A stretch of 64,000 bases of DNA, taken from NCBI GenBank assembly GCA_917880725.1, contig OU862883.1:23545005-23609004 (forward strand), read 5' to 3'. A model generated the notes under the pieces. It was not told where the DNA came from. It saw only the letters and a list, made by a program, of their open reading frames with translations, and made no database searches. This DNA is from Selenia dentaria. Lineage: Eukaryota > Arthropoda > Insecta > Lepidoptera > Geometridae. Below are positions 32,163 to 43,229 of this stretch, in pieces (position 1 is the first letter of the stretch; each line of letters starts with the position of its first letter). Made by a program: the position numbers and the translations under genes.

Positions 32163-33869
32163 TTTTTTTTTATTAATAAAACTACGCTCCACAGACTCCA
32201 GGGTCCGTGCCTTTTTTTAACTTACAGATTTTTGACTACTTACTTATAAATTTATAACATACAACAAAATACATACATGAGGAACATATAATTTGTTTTT
32301 TTTAATTTTTTTTTTTTTTTTACTCGTACAACATACATATAACATAATACACTTAAAGTTATTGATACATTTTATTCTGAGTTGGTGCAAGCATTCACAG
32401 CAGACCAGTGCCCGCAAACAGCACCCGTTCACGAGTTGACGCATGTGCCAGCCATCGCCTTCCTCAACCATTTCTGAGGGAAGATGGCGACCCGCCACAC
32501 ACGCCACCGCTTGCCAACACATTTCCGTGAGCATGTCTGCTCTGGATGCCCGCACCATCTCTTTGTCAGTTATAATTTCTTAACGCTAGCTTACATACAA
32601 TTCGAAAAACTACATATATTAAAGCAAATGGATTATAGTACATTTATTGTGAGCCCACGTTGCCCACTTTGCGCTGAAGCAGGGCCTCCATCGCCACGCT
32701 GTTTTGATCCCTGATTGCCATCTTCAGGTTATAGCCGTAGATGGTTTGCTCGCTCGCAACCGTCGCTTGCCTCACAAACCGTCCGATGGCATCATCCTCG
32801 TCGTCGGCGTAGTAGACAAAGGTCCTAGTGTGCCGGGAAACCGCAACGACTGCGTGCGGGACGCTCTCGTGCAGCTTCATTTTGCCTTTAGTTTTAATCA
32901 CCGCGACTGACTCGTACGTCAGTCCCTGCGCCTCGTGAATGGTAAGGGTGCGTGATCCTTCGCCCTTACCATAGCCCTGGCTGGTCAGGGTCTCCTTTTC
33001 CTCCTGAGTGTGGACCAGGAAGAGAGTGTTTGGAAGGGATTTGGGGATTTTCGCTCCCGTGTAGCTCTCGAGGCGCAGGGACCTTATACTGGGAGCCGAG
33101 GAATATATACCGGAGTATATTTCCCTCAGCGCATACGCAACATCCATTGGGTTCCGGTGCGTGCACAACAACTCCTGGCTGATGTTCGTAACCAGGTTAG
33201 GGCGGTTATACCTTAGATCGAACAGGTTCTCCCTGTCTATGTAAGGTAATTGGTTGACGTCTCCGATGAGGACAAGTTCGCTAGCTCCAGACAGCCTAGA
33301 AGCCATTACTATGGCCCCGAAATGGTTCATGAGAGCCTCGTCCACCATCAGGCGGACGTAGCTCTCATTCTTTTTAAAACCATTTACTAAAACCGAGGCC
33401 ATAGTGCGCACCTTGGTTTTCACCAGGTCTCCGATTCGGTGCGCCAACTTCTCTCTCAGGTCTTTTGCTGCCTCTGTAGTTGTTGTTGCGATAACGTCCT
33501 TGTCAACATCGAAGTGTCTTACCACCCAAGTTGTTTTTCCGCATCCGGGAACTCCATTGACCCACTGTATTTTGGGTACCTCCCAGTGTTTACAGAATGT
33601 CTCGATCTCAGAGTCTCTCGAAATGGCTTTCGCCATTTGCAAGACTCTGTCATCCAACATTATCTTGGTGCACCGGGCGGTGACAACAATAGGGTCGTGT
33701 GGTGGTGTTGCGTATTTTGGCCTACCAGTCCGTTCGGTATCTTCCTCATCCAGAAACACAAAGCCACTTGTCGCGTTGAAGGCAGCCATATACTGACCAG
33801 ACATTGCCCCCATGATGATCGAGGATGTGTCGTTGTTGTATATGGCTGCTTCAGCCTCTTCGAGTCTCT
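32163..33869 (-). mobile_element. 5'-truncated LINE carrying an SF1 helicase, with 15-bp TSD
   Basis: A 1.7-kb insert is bounded by the direct repeat atcgtgaactatgtt (32148-32162 and 33870-33884). Its minus-strand 3' end is a poly(A) run, the T run from 32161, overlapping the duplication by up to two bases. It holds one long frame (helicase, below) plus a roughly 480-bp 3' UTR. Target-primed reverse transcription explains the duplication, poly(A) and 5' truncation. R1-type insect LINEs with a C-terminal virus-like SF1 helicase have been reported (Lazareva and colleagues, about 2015, from memory). No RT is left in this copy, so the R1 link is inference. Confidence 0.88.
32644..33813 (-). CDS. 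Virus-like superfamily 1 helicase domain (LINE-borne)
   Basis: 389 residues without a stop. Motif I (GVPGCGKT, 87-94), motif II (DEA, 158-160), motif III (GDVNQLP, 184-190), a CTHRNP segment (217-222), motif V (TIHEAQGLTY, 291-300) and motif VI (VAVSRHTR, 323-330) appear in the order and spacing of the tobamovirus/alphavirus-like helicase family, which unwinds RNA using NTP. All key residues look intact. The frame is open 5' of the Met up to the insertion edge (about 33869), so it was probably the C-terminal domain of a longer polyprotein. It lies inside a retro-insertion and is unlikely to be expressed as a host protein. Confidence 0.87.
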   Translation of the reverse strand: MGAMSGQYMAAFNATSGFVFLDEEDTERTGRPKYATPPHDPIVVTARCTKIMLDDRVLQMAKAISRDSEIETFCKHWEVPKIQWVNGVPGCGKTTWVVRHFDVDKDVIATTTTEAAKDLREKLAHRIGDLVKTKVRTMASVLVNGFKKNESYVRLMVDEALMNHFGAIVMASRLSGASELVLIGDVNQLPYIDRENLFDLRYNRPNLVTNISQELLCTHRNPMDVAYALREIYSGIYSSAPSIRSLRLESYTGAKIPKSLPNTLFLVHTQEEKETLTSQGYGKGEGSRTLTIHEAQGLTYESVAVIKTKGKMKLHESVPHAVVAVSRHTRTFVYYADDEDDAIGRFVRQATVASEQTIYGYNLKMAIRDQNSVAMEALLQRKVGNVGSQ

Positions 33870-33989
33870 ATCGTGAACTATGTTATACACCCTTAAGTAT
33901 TTACAAAATATTAAACCTTTTAGTCACATTTTTAAGGCTGATGTTTATTTAAATCGACTGAACTCCATCGTTTCTCGAGGTAAAAAACA

Positions 33990-34815
33990 TACAAAAAAGT
34001 ATAACAGAATTTATTACAATGTATAAAGTTACACAACTTCTCATACTTACTTCTGAAAGTTTGAAGTGTTCGTTGCGTTCTCTGCGGAGATAATCACAAG
34101 CACAAGCGAGACAAGTTCGTGCGCAATAGCACACGAAAGCCTGCGGGAGACTTATATGTGGCGAGTCTGCACTTCTTATATAAATTATTAATTTATAGTC
34201 TCGGGTTTCATAAGTTAGGTTTTTTAAACCCAGGTTTTTATCCCTCTGCGGCATCTATCCTGATTTTACGGGTAGATAGATGCCGCAATTTTTGAATAGG
34301 CCTTCTAATTTCAAAAATTATTATTACTCCTGAATAATATCTATGAATATAGCTAGTTTGTTTCTTTGTTTATACAAAGTTGGTGTCCTAACAATTACAC
34401 ATTTTGCATATCTATAGTTTGAAAAATCGTGGCACCTGTGCTTTTTGATATGGATAGTTGCCTTTTTTCGTTCTTAAATAAACTAGAAACAAAAAAAAGC
34501 GTTTATATACATTTTGTTTACACTTATGTAAGTGTAAAAAAATTAACCAGTGTATCAACATAATAAAATTATATCCGAATTTATTACTATTTCGAAACAC
34601 AACTTCAAATACTGACCTCTGAAAGTTTTAAGTGTTCATTGCGTTCGCTGCCACCATTCCTACCACACTCAGAAGCGAGATATCTTTAAAGCCTGTGGCG
34701 GACTCGTATGTGGGGCATTTGCACTTCTTATTTAAATTATATTTTTTTATTCTCTAGATTTAGAAATTAGGTTTTTTTTAATAAGAGGTGTCTATCCCAC
34801 TGCGGCATCGGTCCC
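33990..34815. repeat. Pair of diverged direct repeats about 590 bp apart
   Basis: The blocks at about 34010-34270 and 34600-34815 share 'ttctgaaagttt', 'aagtgttc', 'ttgcgttc', 'gcacttcttat' and 'ctgcggcatc'. This is a local duplication of unknown origin. Frames across it are not genes. Confidence 0.5.
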
Positions 34816-35336
34816 GGTTTTAACCTATACCTTGGTAAGGTTGGTTTTATAACAAATTATACTAAAGTGTATCCATAAAAATAGAGTGAGTAAAATAAGA
34901 ATGACATGAGTAACTCGCACTGATTACTAATATTATTAGTAGTAAGCATTCATTTATTAATTCCTAATTATTCATTTAATTTTTACCTGACAGCGTTGAA
35001 TTTTATAAGATGTGTTATATTATATGTTGATCTATGTCAAACACATGTTCATGCCATGTATGTATGTATGTCCGTTTCACCTATATATAGTTTACTCTAC
35101 GGTACCTATGTCCGCTCGTAACTAATCAACGGTTCAACCGATTTTGATAAATGATTTGAACGTATTTAGATAGGGCTTGATGTCTCAAGTGTCAAGCTTA
35201 TTATTACCGTAATCTAACTTTTAAACTTTAAGTTTGTTGTAAGTACCTAGTAAATAAATTGCTGAAATTTAGATGAGCACGATAAAATAAATAATAGAAA
35301 AAAATGACCAATCTTCTGGTGTTTGATCTTAATTTA
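34816..35336. other. Non-coding, AT-rich
   Basis: Nothing recognised apart from general lepidopteran-type repeat wording near 35050-35160 ('tgtatgtatgtatgtccgtt', 'ggttcaaccgattttgataa'). Confidence 0.4.
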
Positions 35337-35655
35337 CATTATTATATACAGATGAATACACAAAGCTAAAATTATTATTATTACACATTGATACGGAACC
35401 CTAAAGATGAGCTAAATATTTTCCATACATCATTATCTACTAGGTATGCTATAAACATTGCGATAACGAAATTAAACAATACAATAAAGCATTGATAATA
35501 ATTAATTATATTTCTTCGATAGCACGAGAAAAACCTGATGAGGTCAAGAGTATTAAATAAAAACGAACTTGATAGTTTGCCGTGGAATTACCAAAGCTTT
35601 ATTACTTCATTACAATTTATAATAAGTGGTTTTCCCATTATCTTGCTAAGTTATT
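35337..35655. repeat. Inverted copy of the 1676-1990 repeat
   Basis: The reverse complement of the first-kilobase repeat, with 'aacctgatgaggtcaagagt' and 'tggaattaccaaagctt' matching. The copies lie 33 kb apart on opposite strands. Confidence 0.6.
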
Positions 35656-38330
35656 ACACAATATTTTAATATTAATGTAAGTTGCCCGTGTGTCAATGTC
35701 CTATGTTGAATATAGGTTAAGTTACTGATATTATTGACTATCATTACTCTACAATAGCATACGAAGCGCTCGCAGCGGAGCTTGACTTGCTGCGGTCAGG
35801 AATTCTTCTTTAAAAGTACTAACACACGTTCTGATTTGATACGAACGGACCACGTACTTGGTTCGCTTCCGTACCAAATCTGACCGTCAGTAGAGTAGTC
35901 CGGCGTATATTATTATTATTATTAATTGAGTCCGCCTCAGTCCGCTAGTTTGCATAGCGGACATGGTCTGCTCCGTACCAAATCCGGACGTGTAGGAAGG
36001 CCACGCGTGCGCTCATATACATCATGGATGAAATCGTTAACGAACGCGATATATTAATTGAAGCTCTTCAATTATAAAATGATTTTCCGTGATTGTCGGA
36101 TACATCTCACGAACTTTATTGCAAACGAGATTGGTTTAAATTCAGAAGGAAAGCAGGGATCGGTTTACGCGCGTGCTGCAACTTCTACAATGACAGCCGA
36201 GTCATAGCGGCGTGGACGATGTTATGCAACAAGTGGACTAGACCAACTCAATAATAAATCAATCGTAAATCTTGTATGTCTCGCGAAATATGATTAATTT
36301 ATTAAGTTTTTGTCTAGATTAACTTATACTACTACTAGATAGACATTAGAAGAGATTCTTCGCAAAGAAAAATTATGTAACATTTTAGGCTTATACATTT
36401 TATCAAAAAAAATAAGTCGTCATTTGCCTGGATGTTTTTCAGTGGTCACAGAATACCTTCATTATCAATTAAGAAAATTTAATCAATTTATAGAATTACT
36501 TTAGAAAAGCACTGTGTTGATATTACTGACAAATTAATTAGCAACTCAGCTAAACCACTATAAAATTTGCAGAGGGTGAATTTTCATTAGCTTGAAAAAT
36601 TAAACGTGCTTTAATTTGAACATACACTGAGCTGTTTTTTTAATGCTATATTGTTACCTATATTACATACCAACTGTAGGCAATCATTTATTGTTCATTA
36701 TTTGTAGTATCTCTTTAGAGCGTAAACGCTTTGAAGCGCCAATTCACGTTTTTGCTGAGTATTTGAAGGGCTATATCAATCATTATTCACATAATAATGA
36801 TTGATATAGTATTTTATGTCAATTATTCTTACTTGATGTAATAGAACATTATTTATTTAACAAGTTCAAGTTCCACAGACAACATTTAGAAATTGTTTAT
36901 TAGTTTGTTATTGCCGAGCGGTTTCTACACACACACGTTTTTAAAATCAATCATAAAACCGGTCGCGCCAGTCACGAATCGTCAGACGCGGCTGAGGCCT
37001 GTTAGAAAGAGGTCAGAGGACGTTTCGCGCTGACGCCCGCGCTTACTCAACTAAATAAGTGCGCTCAAAATTTCCTGAGACTTATTGAGGTAACATTTCT
37101 AAGTGGGATTCTAACAAATAATTTTATATGACATCTAGTGCACCAACAATAGAAATTTCATTGTTATAATGACATCGACCCTTGAGGGGCTAGTATTTTG
37201 CTATTAACCAAATTTCTGATGCTTATACTTGGTATCCAGGAATCCATGCTGGAGTCGGAAACTAGTAGCAGGAACTATGTGATGTTTAATAGTAGACACA
37301 CCGTGTTTGAGATCGTATGAATCGTCTTCGCGATACCTTTTTTCTACCTGGTGACCAGGACCTGATGCTGGATCCAGAAACTGGTAGCAGGAACTATTTG
37401 ATGGTTGTTTTATTAGCCATTTTCATCTCTTTTTGGTGGGTACATGAGTTAAATCTTACTTTTTTCTAGTCTATGCTCTTGTAGATAACATGTACTTATT
37501 TGATTAATAATTATCATTTTAGGTATGTTAATTAATGTCGATATTAAAAATAAAATGTGTCCTGCGTGATTTTTTATTTCACCTTTTTGACCTACGTCTA
37601 TTTGTGACATAAAAACCAAAGTAGATAAAAAAAGATCCAAATATTAATGCGCGCTATTTTGGTCAAGCGGTAACACCACTGCCGCGCGCGCTAGCAAGTA
37701 ACTCGCTAATGTAAAATACCTAAACTCGCGCAGCGCTGCGCAGAATAAAGGCTCTTAAAGATATTGATGTTTCTTCGGGACAAATCATCAGCATAAAAAG
37801 ATAAATATGATATAATATAACATAATTTAAAAAAAACAGTAGGTACTTAATGTACCAACTGGTAGGTAGGTACTGCAGTTTTGTGTAACATGGTCCATAT
37901 TTTTTTTATTATCTATAATTTGATTGTTTTCAATCAAAATTAACGTAGTATAACTATGCTGGTTTTCACAGTCAGTCATACTCTTGTTTTTCTAGCTTTA
38001 GTGCAGCTAGGCACTTATTTTGCCGCATTGAATCGGCAAGCAAGCGAGAATAAAACATAACAAGCAAAACCATTGCACATTACATACATTTCAATATTAA
38101 TTCCTGAAGAAAAATACATCCTAAATTAAATAAAAATTGACTGACTTTATTTTGCATAGTATTGACCATCTCGATTTGTTAACGTATTTGAACATCTTTG
38201 AATAATTATAATTTTGCTATTATTTACTAGTAAAAGTGATCCCTGGACATTTTAATCATGTATTGCTCCTGCACCACTTCACAACGAATGCTGGCATGAT
38301 GATGCACAACTGAAGTTCACAACAATAAAA
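35656..38330. other. Non-coding; possible old DNA-transposon debris
   Basis: No gene is supported. At 35820-36240 there is moderately GC-rich sequence with short broken frames (MDEIVNERDILIEALQL from 36024; NDSRVIAAWTMLCNKW in another frame near 36190) that may be transposon debris, but I could not assign a family. The 'aacaatagaaatttcattgt' short repeat is at about 37146. A CpG-containing patch lies at 36955-37060. Confidence 0.4.
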
Positions 38331-38350
38331 ATGAAAATGTACGCGAAGAT

Positions 38351-39268
38351 TTGAAGTGTGCTCGCTTGCAAGTAAAATGTCCGACTGATGACGTACTGAA
38401 CACGACTTTTAAGACTTGTAACGAGATTGTATTGTTTGCAGATGACACTTCACTGTTATTTAAAATTAAAAGGCAGTTACTAAACTATGACGATGTTAAC
38501 AATGCATTAGCTAAAGTTGTGAATTGGTTCAATACAAATAATCTTCTCCTCAATGAGAAGAAAACTAATTGTATAAAATTCTCGACACCAAATGTGAGAC
38601 AAGTAGAATCCAATATACAATTGAATGGAACAGGGTTGGACCTTGTGGAGTCAACAGTCTTTTTAGGAATTACTATAGACGCTAAATTGCAATGGGGTCC
38701 CCACATTAAAAAATTGTCTAGTAGGCTCAGTTCAGCAGCTTATGCTGTTAAAAAAATTAGACTATTAACTGATGTAGACACAGCTAGAATAGTTTATTTT
38801 AGTTATTTCCATAGCGTTATGACTTATGGCATACTGCTCTGGGGATGTTCTACAGATATTAATTCTATTTTTATACTGCAAAAAAGGGCTATACGAGCAA
38901 TCTACAGTTTGGCTCCCAGAGTTTCCCTTAGACAGAAATTTAAAGACATAAACATTCTAACTGTTGTCTCTCAGTTTATCTATGAAAATCTAATGTATGT
39001 AAAGAAAAACATTAGCAGTTTTGATAAAAGGAGTGATGCTCATTCCATCAACACGCGAAATAAGCACAAGCTATCCGTACATGTAACGCGTCTCCACAGA
39101 ATAAGTCATTCTTTTATGGGACAATGTATACGATTTTATAATAAAGTTCCCAATGTTATCCGAGATTTGCCTATTAATAAGTTTAAAATTGCTATTAAAA
39201 CTAAACTCTGTCAAAAAGGTTATTACAAAATTTCGGATTACTTGGAGGATAAAACAGCTTGGGACTGA
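38351..39268 (+). pseudogene. Non-LTR reverse transcriptase, C-terminal 280 residues
   Basis: Motif C FADD (residues about 30-33), thumb NWFNTNNLLLNEKKTNCIKF, then the conserved FLGITIDAKLQWGPHI, YGILLWG and LQKRAIRAIYSL. The frame is open to a stop with no frameshift, so this is one of the younger LINE insertions, but fingers, most of the palm and endonuclease are missing. Confidence 0.85.
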
Positions 39269-39600
39269 TCACTCCAGGATCTATCTACTCGTGTACTAAG
39301 ATGTCAAAGTGTAGCGTGTCTTGCCCTACTGATACCATTATTATGTTCTCTTTTGTAAGGCAACACACTGGAGCTAATATTTGTAGTACCTAAGTAAAAA
39401 CATTGTAAAAACATCTATATAAAAAGAATGGCCCCGAGTTTCTTGCCGCTTCTTCTCGGTTGGCTCTATGTATTTTGGAACGCGGCGGTAGGCTTTAAAG
39501 TACATTTTAATGAAAAATTGACGTTCATAAGTGCGTCTTTGATGCCTAAATTGAATAAATGATTTTGACTTTGACTTTGACTTTGACTTTGACTTTAAGC
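38351..39600 (+). mobile_element. Jockey/CR1-type LINE 3' part
   Basis: The 305-residue frame 38351-39268 starts just before RT motif C (LFADDTSLLF) and runs to the natural end of the protein. A 3' UTR ends in the simple tail (TTTGAC)n at 39562-39597. The copy is 5' truncated. A related 3' UTR fragment is at 7835-7905. Confidence 0.85.
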
Positions 39601-39724
39601 CCCACCTACTTGAACACGACTTTTGTTGGGTCATTTTTTTAACGCAGTTACAGTTCCTGACTATTATTTCTTCGTAGCGAATAGGTAGTGTAAATCTTCC
39701 TAGAGTTCATTTGTTAGTGAATAT

Positions 39725-39905
39725 CACCAGCCGTGCGATTCTCTAAGAGCAAACATCGTTGCATCTTTGACAACATCCGTGAAACAAATGACGAGATGAC
39801 AAGAAACGTTGGAAAATCAACTTTATGTACAAGGGCGATATCTCATAAAGTATTTGACATCGGTGAGCTCGTCGACGAGCGCATCGATGAATCATTAGAG
39901 AATCG
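39725..39905. repeat. Dispersed repeat shared with 17684-17880
   Basis: Near-identical copy of the repeat in intron 2 of gene A. It is outside both genes, so it is a mobile or segmentally copied sequence, not an exon. Confidence 0.65.
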
Positions 39906-40570
39906 CACGGCAGTTCGGTTTTGTTTTACGAAGAGTTCGTATGCATTCAATGCACCATTTTTCGGCTGCCTTTAACGCATTTTACAGCAGGTCACATGCC
40001 AGGTCAGGATAACAATCAGCCCTATCATAATAGCATATTTTTTTAGACTGTCCTAAAGCCTCCTAAAAAACACTGCCTGTTAGTGACCAAGACCTCGCCT
40101 TTCATCATTTTCAACCCTTGTCAATATCTACAGTTATTCAATAGTTTCAAATTGAACAGAATCATAAAAGATCAGTGGAATAGGCCTACCGGGGAAACCA
40201 CATTAAAAAAAACGCGCTAAGTACACTACCTCAAAGGTGGCGTGGAAACGTGTGCATATTATGACGATTACAACTCTTTCAACTTTTTGAATCGTTATAT
40301 CTCAAAAACCGTGGCTCTTAGGAAAAAAGTATAGATACATTTTTTATAGATAATTATCTTATCTACAATTTTTGTCTGAGCTAATTTTATGATAAAACTT
40401 ACCATTTTGCTGAAAATCGTGAAAAACCCGTTTTTGTCACCTTTGACCCCGAGTAAATTTTTTTGCACGTGCCGGATCGATGAGGACTTTTGACATTTCC
40501 TTTATAATACTGTATTGAACAATCCTACCAATATTCAGCCAAGTGGGAATTTTTGTAACCTCATCCCTAT
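39906..40570. other. Non-coding, dispersed repeat pieces
   Basis: A relative of the 12970-13090 repeat is present ('ggataacaatcagccct', 'agcctcctaaaaaacactgc'). The block 40190-40560 ('ctaccggggaaaccacatta', 'gttatatctcaaaaaccgtg') is unrecognised. Confidence 0.4.
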
Positions 40571-40579
40571 TTTTTAGTC

Positions 40580-41625
40580 TAATTTGACCGGGCTAGAAGA
40601 ATTGACTTTACCGTATTATCTACTGATTAATCAATCATTCAGCGATGGCATATTTCCTGACCAACTAAAATTGTCAATGATTAGACCCGTCCACAAAAAA
40701 ACATCAAAACAAAAGCCTAACAACTATAGACCTATAGCGCTATTATCCACATCGTCGAAGATTTTTGAAAAAGTAATGCAAAAGCGCTTAAAATTCTTAT
40801 TGTGAAAAATACAAAATATTTGATGACTGTCAAAATGGGTTTAGAAAAAAACCGTTCGACAACACTAGCCATTTATAAATATATAATAGAAATTCTTGAA
40901 ATAATTAACAGTAAATCGTACGCAATCGGAATTCTATTGGACATGACAAAAGCATATGACAATGTACAGTTTAGAATATTGTTAGGTAAACTATATTATA
41001 TAGGAATACGTGGTATCGTGCATAAGTGGTTCAAGTCATACCTTGAAAACTGGAAACAACTTGTAGAAATTGAATATTTTGACGCTGACTCGGGAAAAGT
41101 AAATATGATCAGATTAAAATGTCAAGTAAAATCAAGTAAAAAATTCCATCCCTCAGGGCCGTGTTCTCGGATGTATCCTGTTTTTAGTATACATTAATGA
41201 ACTTCAAAAAATAATAAATGACACGTGTGTGTTATTCGCAGATGACATATCAATAGTGAAACCATGTAATAATAATAATAATTTAAATCAAAACCTTACT
41301 GGCATTTTTAATACTTTAATAGAATGGATGAACAAACATAATCTTTACATTAATTATTCAAAAACTAAAATCATGTACATAATTAAAGCCTTATCAAAAA
41401 CCCCCGATTTGCCGACAGACTTTGTTTACAATAACTCCAAATTGGAATGCGTTGACACATTTTCATTATTGGGATTAAATATAGACACCCACATAAATTG
41501 GAAAAATGCTCTAAGAGAAATACGTAAGGCAACTGACCTCAAAACAGCTTTGTCATGTTATAATGCTTATGCTTTTGCATGGCCACGGTACGGAATACTG
41601 TTATGGGGAAACAGTGCGGAATAAA
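40580..41625 (+). mobile_element. Degenerate LINE reverse transcriptase
   Basis: Three frames in order: 40584-40805 (fingers; KLSMIRPVHKK, NNYRPIALLSTSSK), 40802-41197 (motif A, LLDMTKAYDNV; then YIGIRGIVHKWFKSYL), and 41229-41624 (motif C, LFADDISIV; NKHNLYINYSKTKIMY; YGILLWGNSAE). Frame breaks at about 40803 and 41130-41220 and no endonuclease: a dead, 5'-truncated copy of a Jockey/CR1-type element. Confidence 0.8.
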
Positions 41626-41760
41626 TGCGGAAGAGGTTTTTCTTTCCCAAAAAAAATAATATATATATATATATATATATGGTACATATAGGCTGACTGG
41701 TTGAACACTTTACATATTGATATATAGTGCTCAGTACTCGATTCTCGTTCTAATTAAGAA

Positions 41761-42358
41761 AAAAAAATAGGTGCCTAATATTTACCTAATTTAACTTTAA
41801 TTTTCTACTCAAAACAATAAACATGGTCACTCGCGGCGCGCGTGTAGTAATAAAATTTGCCTTAGCGCGGCAAGGTAAGTACTTGTTTGTTTACTAGGAG
41901 TCATAGGATGACTTCGTTGTCCGTTTGTCTGTCTCTCTATCCATCAAGACTTTTTTTCTAAAGCACACATTGATATATCAAGTAGAAGCTAGGATCAAAT
42001 ACTTAGATCTACGTCTTACTATCCGTAAGCGAACGTAGTTAACATCCTCAGATGGTGAAATATTGAGCAGGAGTCCTTCCTTCTTGTTCAATTCAATTGC
42101 TTATAAGACATACTTATAGAAAACTTGCTGCACTCCGCGGTTTCACACTGCGTGGATGATGATGATGATGAATCAAATATAGAGTATGTTACTCGGGCAT
42201 AATGTAGCTTTATACTCGGTTTGAAAAAAAATAGGTGCCTAATATTTACCTAATTTAACTTTAATTTTCTACTCAAAACAATAAACATGGTCACTCGCGG
42301 CGCGCGTGTAGTAATAAAATTTGCCTTAGCGCGGCAAGGTAAGTACTTGTTTGTTTAC
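41761..42358. repeat. 134-bp identical direct repeats flanking a copied intron patch
   Basis: Copies 41761-41894 and 42225-42358 are identical base for base by eye. The 330 bp between them is nearly the same as 54256-54584 in an intron of gene B, including a junction between two unrelated repeat types. Confidence 0.75.
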
Positions 42359-42535
42359 ACCGGCGCGGCGCGGCCGGGCGGGCGGCCGACGATCGCGGCA
42401 TCCTTTGATTCCTGTGAACGCGGCGCGGGCGGCGCGGCCCTTTGGGTCATTAACCCCGTTCGGACGCAGCTTGATTCCTTTGAACGCGGCGCGGCGCTTT
42501 GGGTCATTAACCCCGTTCGGACGGTGTCCATAATT
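42358..42535. repeat. GC-rich tandem repeat
   Basis: The region is very GC-rich in an otherwise AT-rich window. Two units of about 60 bp (starting about 42408 and 42471; 'tttgggtcattaaccccgtt' in both) carry GCGGCGC runs. Open frames here are products of base composition. Confidence 0.65.
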
Positions 42536-42804
42536 TTCGAGTTATAGCACATTCATAGAATGAAGGTTTCCTCTGTAGTTTAACGGTATTTTTTTAATTT
42601 TATTTTTTTAAACGTTTCATGTGACCATGAATTATCATATCCTTGTTTATGTAAAGTGTTCAACCAGTCAGTCTGTATATATATATATATATACAGACTG
42701 ACTATATATATATATATACAGACTGACTATAAAAATACATAGGTAAGATAAGAATATAAGATTGTTCCATATATTTGTAGGAAAATGCCACTACCGGTTA
42801 TTCC

Positions 42805-42946
42805 ACAAATCATGCCTTATGCAATATTTTTATACCTATAGGTTTTATAGGCACCTACTACGATAGCTTCAATAAATATCGCTCCTCAGAAAAACTCAAC
42901 TTATTGTGTCTCATTAGCTGTACTTGTGCGCTAGCGCGGAGTCAAC
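42805..42946 (+). promoter_or_regulatory. Promoter and 5' UTR of gene B
   Basis: Paralogous to 14574-14739. The 75 bp before the ATG differ from gene A at only a handful of sites ('aaatatcgctcctcagaaaa', 'cttattgtgtctcattagct'). Sequence further upstream is unrelated in the two genes, so distal control may differ. Confidence 0.45.
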
Positions 42947-43229
42947 ATGTTATCGGCACATTATATATTAGTTATAGTTAGTATTCACTTTGTGCTTGGT
43001 GACGATTATCACAAACATGCGGGATCTTTAATGTACAAAAAATTTATTGGTAAAGATACAGAACTGGAGAAGATTGTTACTTTGAAACTTAACAACAAAT
43101 TCGAAGAAAATTTCGAAAACTCGATCGAGGATAGAATTTTCGAGAAAATCAAAGCCAATCTAGCATCAAAAGCTCAAAATAAATTCGATGAACTCTTTGG
43201 CTGTTGTCCGCTTCCAGAAGATGAAACTG
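42947..43229 (+). CDS. Gene B exon 1: signal peptide and helical Cys-Cys segment
   Basis: The same 283 nt and phase as gene A exon 1. Differences seen: Val4 to Ala, Arg74 to Ser and Ile92 to Asp. The Cys-Cys pair at 86-87 is kept. Confidence 0.87.

Larger units (their letters stand above)
41691..42673. mobile_element. Terminal-inverted-repeat element upstream of gene B
   Basis: The 25-bp inverted repeat (left 41691 'ggctgactggttgaacactt', right ending 42673) bounds 983 bp, with (TA)n runs just outside both ends. Inside are an identical 134-bp direct repeat (41761-41894 and 42225-42358), a 330-bp insert between its copies, and a GC-rich stretch. There is no transposase. Possibly a MITE-like element that later suffered an internal duplication. 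Confidence 0.6.

Noticed and set aside
32644..33813. Direct integration of an RNA virus genome
   Set aside because: A 15-bp target-site duplication, poly(A) end and 5' truncation fit a LINE insertion that carries the domain.
38351..39268. 305-residue intact frame as a host gene
   Set aside because: FADD motif, RT thumb and a (TTTGAC)n tail show that it is the 3' part of a LINE.
42287..42552. Ala/Gly/Arg-rich frames upstream of gene B
   Set aside because: They are read from a GC-rich tandem repeat and are open on both strands for that reason.
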